Source: Chloroflexota bacterium (GTDB lineage: Bacteria; Chloroflexota; Anaerolineae; B4-G1; SLSP01). Taken from it: a stretch of DNA of 7,249 nt. Location: positions 1 to 7,249 of the forward strand of contig JAAZNO010000559.1 of the NCBI GenBank assembly GCA_012798275.1, in the 5' to 3' direction. A program made the translations under genes and the position numbers. Positions 1-3,823 of this stretch are shown here, in pieces; positions within the stretch are counted from its first letter, which is position 1, and the number at the start of each line of letters is the position of its first letter. A model generated the notes under the pieces. That model was given only the letters and a program-made list of their open reading frames with translations, was not told the origin of the DNA and did not search any database.

Positions 1-996
1 CGGCGTGATCACCAGGTCCGCCCGGCGCCCCGGCGCAAGCGCGCCCCGATCCCGCAACCCAAACGCCTCCGCCGCGTTGAGCGTCGCCATGCGCAACACC
101 TGTACCGGATCCAGGCCCGCCGCGAGGGCAAGGCGCACGTTATGATCAATGCTGCCTTCCTCGATGAGGTCCGCCGGGTGACGGTCGTCGGTCGCAAAGG
201 CGAAGCGCCGGGAATTTTCAGGCGTCACCGCCGCCACGAGCGCGCGCAGGTTCTTCGCCGCCGTCGCCTCACGGATGAGGACATACATCCCCGCGCGGAC
301 CTTCTCCAGCGCCTCCTCCACCGTCATGCTCTCGTGATCGGTCGAAGGCCCGGCGGCGACATACGCCTGCAGCCAGGGACCGGTGATGGAAGGCGCGTGC
401 CCGTCAATGTGCCCATCGCGGAATGCCAGCAGCTTCTCCAGCGCGCCGGGCAGGCCCAGCACCGCGCCGGGAACGTTCATGAACTCCGCCAGGCCCAGCA
501 CGCGGGGAGCTCCCCGCAACGCGAGCAAGGCCTCCGCGTCGAGCTCGGCGCCCGCCGTCCCCATGGAGGTCGCCGGCACGCACGAGGGCAGGTTGACGAA
601 AATCGTCAGCGGCAGGCCCTCTGAGGCGGCGAGCATGTAGCGGATGCCCGCCGCTCCGGCGACGTTGGCGATCTCGTGAGGATCGGAGATCACGGTCGTG
701 ACCCCGTGGGGGACGACCGCGCGGGCGAACTGCGGCGGGGATACCATCGAGGACTCGACATGGACGTGCGTGTCAATCAGGCCGGGGACCACGAACTGCC
801 CTTGCAGGTCGAGCTCCTCCTGCGCCGCATAGCCCGGCGCGACCGCCGCGATCCGCTCCCCGACGATGACGACATCGGTCGCCGCGACCTCCCCGCTAAA
901 AACGTTGAGCACGCGCCCGTTGCGGAGGATCAGATCGGCAGGGACGTCGCCCCGCGCCACGGCCAACAGCTGCAGAAACGACTCGCGAGTTTCCAT
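1..996 (-). CDS. ade: Adenine deaminase, 5' part (332 codons, C-terminus beyond window)
   Basis: Adenine deaminase hydrolyses adenine to hypoxanthine and ammonia in the cytoplasm (purine salvage). It belongs to the metal-dependent amidohydrolase superfamily. The minus frame stays open from the ATG at 996 to the left edge. Visible motifs are the metal-binding LIDTHVHVESS (residues 73-83, His77 and His79), SDPHEIANV (104-112), LPSCVPATSM (136-145), the family-typical GLAEFMNVPGA (168-178), DGHAP (198-202), TDHES (219-223), REATAAKNL (242-250), ATDDRHPADL (269-278 region, candidate metal Asp) and the late barrel element GALAPGRRADLVI (318-330). The family is usually about 570-600 residues, so roughly the last 240 are missing only because the window ends. 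The start is supported by AAAGGAG at 1006-1012, nine bases upstream. The gene is divergent from the LysM/CAP gene and nothing links them functionally. The HVHVES, EFMN and HAP signatures separate it from other amidohydrolases such as dihydroorotase, so the call is firm. Confidence 0.95.
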   Translation of the reverse strand, partial: METRESFLQLLAVARGDVPADLILRNGRVLNVFSGEVAATDVVIVGERIAAVAPGYAAQEELDLQGQFVVPGLIDTHVHVESSMVSPPQFARAVVPHGVTTVISDPHEIANVAGAAGIRYMLAASEGLPLTIFVNLPSCVPATSMGTAGAELDAEALLALRGAPRVLGLAEFMNVPGAVLGLPGALEKLLAFRDGHIDGHAPSITGPWLQAYVAAGPSTDHESMTVEEALEKVRAGMYVLIREATAAKNLRALVAAVTPENSRRFAFATDDRHPADLIEEGSIDHNVRLALAAGLDPVQVLRMATLNAAEAFGLRDRGALAPGRRADLVITP

Positions 997-1030
997 AGTG
1001 AGGCTCTCCTTTATGATGCCATTGCCGGTT

Positions 1031-1039
1031 ATTGTAGCA
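1031..1039 (-). promoter_or_regulatory. Candidate promoter of ade (extended -10)
   Basis: On the minus strand the sequence reads TGC-TACAAT, an extended -10 element (TACAAT is the complement of 1031-1036). It would start transcription near 1024 and give a leader of about 28 bases before the ade ATG. No convincing -35 lies 16-18 bp upstream, which fits either an extended -10 promoter or one that needs an activator. The element sits in a small dyad, TTGT-AGC-ACAA (1032-1042), that could bind a regulator. Confidence 0.4.
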
Positions 1040-1046
1040 CAACAAT

Positions 1047-1080
1047 CCTTTCCAGCATACCCCGGCAGATACGGGAAAGG
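1047..1080. repeat. 7-bp inverted repeat between divergent promoters
   Basis: CCTTTCC (1047-1053) and GGAAAGG (1074-1080) are perfect inverted copies separated by 20 bases. The dyad centre (about 1063) lies nearly midway between the two candidate -10 elements at 1031-1036 and 1085-1090. It covers the places where both -35 elements should be, and both are poor. A shared regulator site is an inference. A chance 7-bp dyad cannot be excluded. Confidence 0.35.
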
Positions 1081-1084
1081 CGGT

Positions 1085-1090
1085 TATAAT
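1085..1090 (+). promoter_or_regulatory. Candidate -10 element for the LysM/CAP gene
   Basis: A perfect TATAAT lies 42 bases upstream of the ATG at 1133. It predicts a start near 1097 and a leader of about 36 bases carrying the GAGGGG ribosome site at 1122-1127. The region 17 bp upstream (1062-1067, CCGGCA) does not resemble a -35, so the promoter is weak or factor-dependent if it is real. Confidence 0.4.
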
Positions 1091-1132
1091 GAAAATGAAG
1101 CCGTCACCGGTTCAAGGGAATGAGGGGAAAAC

Positions 1133-2221
1133 ATGGACAAAATGACGCAGGCGCTTCGAGCGCTGACGCTGCTCGCCATCCTCGCGGGGTGCGCGGCCAG
1201 GCCGACCGCGCCGTCCTCGCCTTCGCAAGCCGCTCCCATCACGCCGACGCTCCCGCTGCTCATCCTGCCGACCATCACCGCCGCCCCGGTCACACCGCCG
1301 GCGTCCGCTCCGTCCGACGTCGCCGCGCTGCCGACCACGGCGGGAAGCGACGTCCCCTCGCCCACGCTCACCACCCATACCGTCGAGGCAGGAGACACGC
1401 TGCTCAGCCTCGCCCTGCACTACGGCGTCCCGATGGCGGCCATCCAATTGCAAAACGACAAGGGCGCTTCGACCCTCGTGCGTCTGGGAGAGCAACTGGA
1501 GATCCCCGCGCCCGCTGCCTGGGAAGGGGCGTCGCCGTACTGGATTGTCTACAGCGTGAACAGCGGCGACACGCTCGGCGAGATCGCCCGAACTTACGGC
1601 ACGACGGTCGGCGAAATCGAAGCCGCGAACGGGCTCAGCGCCGCCGACCCCATCTACGCCGGGCAACTGCTCGTCCTGCCGCTGCGGACGCTGGCAGTAG
1701 CACGCGCGCCGGAACCCACGCCGCGCCCCGCGCCCCCCACCCCCGCGCCAACGGCGGCAAGTCCCGCCAGTACCCCGCCCCCGGCGCTGCCACCCGCCGT
1801 CACGCCGGCGCCGCCGCCCGCCGACATTGCGGCATGGCCCTACGAGACGGTGCGCCTCATGAACGAGGTGCGCGCCAGCCACGGACTGCCGCCGCTGGCC
1901 TACAACGAGACGCTCGCCCAGGCGGCGCAACTCCAGGCAGCCGATTGCGCGCAACGCGGCTGGTGCAGTCACACCGGCTCCGACGGCTCCGACATCAAGC
2001 AGCGGATCCTGCGGGTGGGCTACAATCCGGCGAGCTGGGCGGAATGTTGGGCGCAGCGCCAGACGCCGCAGGGAGCCATAGACATCTGGATGGACGAAGT
2101 TCCCCCCAACGATCCTCACCGCCGCACGCTGCTCACCACCTGGCTCACCGAGGTCGGCGTCGGCGTGGTGCAGACCTCCTGGGGCTACTACTTCATCGCC
2201 GATTTCGGCAAACCGCGTTGA
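1133..2221 (+). CDS. LysM-LysM-CAP domain lipoprotein
   Basis: A probable cell-wall-associated lipoprotein of 362 residues. Residues 1-20 form a lipoprotein signal ending in the lipobox LAGC (Cys20), followed by a Pro/Thr/Ala-rich spacer. LysM domain 1 spans about 82-126 and is divergent in its middle (QLQNDKGASTLVRLGEQLEI). LysM domain 2 spans about 139-184 and is more typical (SGDTLGEIARTYG, then YAGQLLVLPL). A second proline-rich linker covers 190-233. The C-terminus (about 235-360) is a bacterial CAP/SCP domain of the YkwD type: NEVRASHGLPPL, CSHTGSDGSD with His280, AECW with Glu304, DPHRRTLL with His329, and TEVGVGVV. The usual GENI motif is replaced by AECW. LysM binds peptidoglycan N-acetylglucosamine chains. 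The activity of bacterial CAP domains is mostly unknown, so the role stays open. The start at 1133 has GAGGGG five bases upstream; the ATG at 1142 is too far from it. The gene converges on the LysM/PA14 gene, whose stop lies 25 bases beyond this one. Confidence 0.92.
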   Translation: MDKMTQALRALTLLAILAGCAARPTAPSSPSQAAPITPTLPLLILPTITAAPVTPPASAPSDVAALPTTAGSDVPSPTLTTHTVEAGDTLLSLALHYGVPMAAIQLQNDKGASTLVRLGEQLEIPAPAAWEGASPYWIVYSVNSGDTLGEIARTYGTTVGEIEAANGLSAADPIYAGQLLVLPLRTLAVARAPEPTPRPAPPTPAPTAASPASTPPPALPPAVTPAPPPADIAAWPYETVRLMNEVRASHGLPPLAYNETLAQAAQLQAADCAQRGWCSHTGSDGSDIKQRILRVGYNPASWAECWAQRQTPQGAIDIWMDEVPPNDPHRRTLLTTWLTEVGVGVVQTSWGYYFIADFGKPR

Positions 2222-2246
2222 GCCGCGGCCTGGCGTGACAAAGCGC

Positions 2247-3509
2247 CTACCGCTTCGTCCACCACGCTTTGATCAGCGCGTTGCCGGTCGCCTCGAAATA
2301 TTCCACGCGGACGGCGTGCAGGCCATAGCCCAACGGGTAATCGCGACAGAGGGTGAGATCACCGTTGGAGAGGTGCCACTCGTCGAGCACGAGCACGTTA
2401 TCCACCCACAGGCGCACCCCATCATCGGCGCGGACGCAAAAGGCATACGTGCCACTGGCGAAACTGGCGTTGCGCAGCCAGCGCGCGCTGAAATTGTCGG
2501 CGGGGAGCTCGTGGGCGGGGGATCCGACACCCCAATTGAAGTCAATTTTGGCCTGCCGCGGCGCGAGCACTGCCGGATCGGCGAGGTCTTTGTTGGCAAA
2601 GTACCACGCCTGCCAATCCGCCTCGCCGGGGAGCGGCGTCGGCTCCGGAGGCACCGCTCCGACCCACTTGAAGGTGAATTGCAGGGTGGCGACCCCCGTA
2701 TCTTCAAAATATTCCACCGTGAAGGTGTGCTTCCCCGCCGCAATAGGCACGTCTATCCCATAGGTCGTCTCGGGTTGCACTTTCCATGCATCGAGCACGA
2801 GCGCATCATCCACCCAGACACGCGCGCCGTCATCCACCGTGAGCGTGAGACGATACAGGCCCCCCCGGAAAGTGTAGGTGCGCGCCCAACGGGCGGAAAA
2901 ACCATCGGAGGCCAGGCGCGAATCCGGCGTCCCCAGGCCCCAATGGAAATTCAACGTCGCGCTGTTCTTCACAAACAACGGCCCGCCCGCGGGGGTGGTG
3001 CCACGGAAATATTCCCCGCGCCACGCGCCGCTCGGCACGGGGGCGGGCGTCGGCACCGGCCCGGGGACCGGCGCGGGCGTGCAGGGGATCGTCAGGCGCT
3101 GCCCCACATACAACAGATTGGTGTTGTAAATGCCGTTGACCTGAGCGAGCGCCCACGCACTCACGCCGTAGCGCGCCGCGATCAGGGTGAGATTCTCCCC
3201 CGGCTTGACCACATGCACGAGGCAGCCCGCCGGAGGAGGCGGCGGCGGCACGGGCGGCGGGCACGCGCTGCCCGTAGGAATTATCAGCCGTTGCCCCACA
3301 TAGATGTGATTGGGGTTGGTGATGCCGTTGGCCTGCGAGATCGCCGCCATGGTCACGCCGTATTTGAGGGCGATCCGGTACAGGTTCTCGCCCGGCTGCA
3401 CCACGTGAATCGTGCCGCCGCAGGCAGCGGAGACGGTCTCCGTCATCGCCAGCAGCGGGATCCAGGAAACCAATACTGCCAAAATCAACAGACCGCAAAG
3501 TCTACGCAT
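2247..3509 (-). CDS. Secreted LysM-LysM-PA14-PA14 protein
   Basis: A predicted exported wall- or glycan-binding protein of 420 residues. Residues 1-28 look like a Sec signal (MRRLCGLLILAVLVSW core, likely cut after VSA); no lipobox is seen. LysM 1 is at about 34-78 (HVVQPGENLYRIALKYGV to YVGQRLIIP) and LysM 2 at about 98-142 (HVVKPGENLTLIAARYGV to YVGQRLTIP), separated by a proline run. After a Pro/Val/Ala linker come two tandem PA14-like beta-barrels. The first (about 162-283) has WRGEYF, FSARWAR, DDGARVWVDDALVLDAW and VEYFEDTG. The second (about 297-417) has WQAWYF, FSARWLR, DDGVRLWVDNVLVLDEW and VEYFEATG. PA14 domains usually bind carbohydrates and occur in adhesins, glycosidases and toxins; no catalytic domain is present. 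Cysteines flank LysM 2 (C83, C96, C143) and a further pair lies in PA14-2 (C358, C388). The start is fixed by AAGGAGGG (3515-3522), five bases upstream, and by a strong promoter. Confidence 0.93.
   Translation of the reverse strand: MRRLCGLLILAVLVSWIPLLAMTETVSAACGGTIHVVQPGENLYRIALKYGVTMAAISQANGITNPNHIYVGQRLIIPTGSACPPPVPPPPPPAGCLVHVVKPGENLTLIAARYGVSAWALAQVNGIYNTNLLYVGQRLTIPCTPAPVPGPVPTPAPVPSGAWRGEYFRGTTPAGGPLFVKNSATLNFHWGLGTPDSRLASDGFSARWARTYTFRGGLYRLTLTVDDGARVWVDDALVLDAWKVQPETTYGIDVPIAAGKHTFTVEYFEDTGVATLQFTFKWVGAVPPEPTPLPGEADWQAWYFANKDLADPAVLAPRQAKIDFNWGVGSPAHELPADNFSARWLRNASFASGTYAFCVRADDGVRLWVDNVLVLDEWHLSNGDLTLCRDYPLGYGLHAVRVEYFEATGNALIKAWWTKR
2259..3026 (-). repeat. Tandem PA14 duplication inside the LysM/PA14 gene
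   Basis: Two PA14 modules lie head to tail, encoded at about 2661-3026 (first) and 2259-2621 (second). The matching motif order (FSARW, then DDGxRxWVD, LVLDxW, VEYFExTG) shows an internal duplication. The copies have diverged well beyond simple repeat identity, so the duplication is old. The paired LysM modules of the same gene (about 3276-3410 and 3084-3218) are a second duplication. Confidence 0.8.
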
Positions 3510-3527
3510 GACAGCCCTCCTTGCTTT

Positions 3528-3550
3528 GATAGCCGGTAGATACTGCTATC
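3528..3550. repeat. Imperfect dyad overlapping the -10 and start of the LysM/PA14 promoter
   Basis: GATAGC (3528-3533) and GCTATC (3545-3550) are perfect inverted copies 11 bases apart. An inner GTA/TAC pair makes the whole 23-bp element nearly symmetric with a one-base offset. It overlaps the -10 (3548-3553) and the predicted start site (about 3541) of the minus-strand promoter, the usual place for a repressor operator. In RNA it could instead be a weak 5' hairpin. Operator function is an inference. Confidence 0.4.
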
Positions 3551-3576
3551 ATATATGAAATGGCAGGGAAGGTCAA
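3548..3576 (-). promoter_or_regulatory. Sigma70-type promoter of the LysM/PA14 gene
   Basis: On the minus strand there is TTGACC (complement of 3571-3576), a 17-bp spacer and TATGAT (complement of 3548-3553). Spacing is ideal and each hexamer differs from consensus by one base. Predicted start is near 3541, giving a leader of about 32 bases with a strong AAGGAGGG site before the ATG at 3509. Confidence 0.75.
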
Positions 3577-3606
3577 GGAAACGCCATCCCGCCCCCCGGG
3601 ACTTCA

Positions 3607-3635
3607 TTGACATAACGCGACCCTGGATTTACAAT
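3607..3635 (+). promoter_or_regulatory. Sigma70-type promoter of the DUF3160 gene
   Basis: TTGACA (3607-3612), a 17-bp spacer (3613-3629) and TACAAT (3630-3635) make a near-perfect promoter. Transcription would begin near 3642, about 180 bases before the ATG at 3824, so the whole repeat-like segment 3655-3805 would lie in the untranslated leader. The -35 element is 30 bases from the -35 of the opposite promoter, so the two could share control. Confidence 0.7.
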
Positions 3636-3654
3636 GAAATTAACGCACGCGAGG

Positions 3655-3674
3655 ATGAAAATGTGAGTCGTGAG
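3655..3674 (+). repeat. Dispersed repeat, copy 1 (20 bp identical to window end)
   Basis: The sequence atgaaaatgtgagtcgtgag occurs here and again, base for base, at 7230-7249. It contains a heptamer step, GTGAGTC followed by GTGAG. The two copies are in unrelated contexts (leader versus coding frame). An exact 20-base match is very unlikely by chance in about 7 kb. The true unit may run further right in this copy. Confidence 0.8.
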
Positions 3675-3810
3675 CAGAGGCTGTGACGGCTCACCGGTTC
3701 GACACGAGCCCACCGCGCTGAAGCGCGTTGTTTGAGGATGTAGCGGCCCCGAGGGCCAGGAATTTCTCATCTTATTCGTGAAATTCGTGTTCATTCGGGG
3801 CCATTTTCAG
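3675..3810 (+). other. Repeat-like, hairpin-containing leader DNA, no gene
   Basis: This is the rest of the 3510-3823 intergenic region after the 20-bp repeat. It holds a hairpin CGCGC-TGAA-GCGCG (3714-3727) and a hairpin GGCCC-CGA-GGGCC (3745-3757). It also holds three spaced copies of ATTCG(T/G)G at 3774-3780, 3783-3789 and 3793-3799. From memory, ATTCGTG-rich segments of this kind recur between genes in several environmental bacterial lineages; this was not checked. No T-tract follows either hairpin, so neither is an obvious terminator. A 73-codon minus-strand frame here looks like a by-product of the repeat. Confidence 0.55.
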
Positions 3811-3817
3811 AGGAGGT
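3811..3817 (+). promoter_or_regulatory. Strong ribosome binding site of the DUF3160 gene
   Basis: AGGAGGT lies six bases before the ATG at 3824, close to a full anti-16S match. It fixes the start of the DUF3160 protein and shows that, despite the long repeat-like leader, the gene keeps a good initiation site. Confidence 0.85.
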
Positions 3818-3823
3818 AACCCC

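Noticed and set aside
142..1123. Plus-strand frames of up to 160 codons opposite ade
   Set aside because: The minus strand has an uninterrupted adenine deaminase with all expected motifs; these frames are shadows.
1112..2119. 335-codon minus frame and 372-codon plus frame overlapping the LysM/CAP gene
   Set aside because: Both are Arg/Gly/Ala-rich shadow translations without domains. The frame at 1133-2221 has a lipobox, LysM and CAP.
2232..2247. GGCG/CGCC hairpin between the convergent genes as a bidirectional terminator
   Set aside because: The stem is only four pairs plus a wobble, and no T-run follows on either strand.
2235..3539. 434-codon plus-strand frame opposite the LysM/PA14 gene
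   Set aside because: The Arg/His/Gly-rich translation has no domain. The minus strand encodes clear LysM and PA14 modules with a promoter and ribosome site.
3555..3686. 43-codon plus frame ending DENVSREQRL, which enters the 20-bp repeat in the same phase as the FG-GAP gene
   Set aside because: It has no ribosome site and overlaps both divergent promoters. Sharing phase with the other copy has a one-in-three chance. It could be a decayed coding tail but there is no support beyond composition.
3688..3710. tRNA-like GGTTCGA with flanking GGCTC/GAGCC
   Set aside because: The five bases either side of the TTCGACA loop do not pair as a T stem, and no acceptor, D or anticodon arms can be found upstream.
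3714..3757. Two GC hairpins as an intrinsic terminator or CRISPR-like repeats
   Set aside because: Neither has a following T-tract, the two stems differ in sequence, and there is no regular repeat-spacer pattern.
3573..3794. 73-codon minus frame beginning MNTNFTNKMRNSW
   Set aside because: It lies wholly in repeat-like intergenic DNA, has no ribosome site, and is the kind of false gene that dispersed repeats produce.
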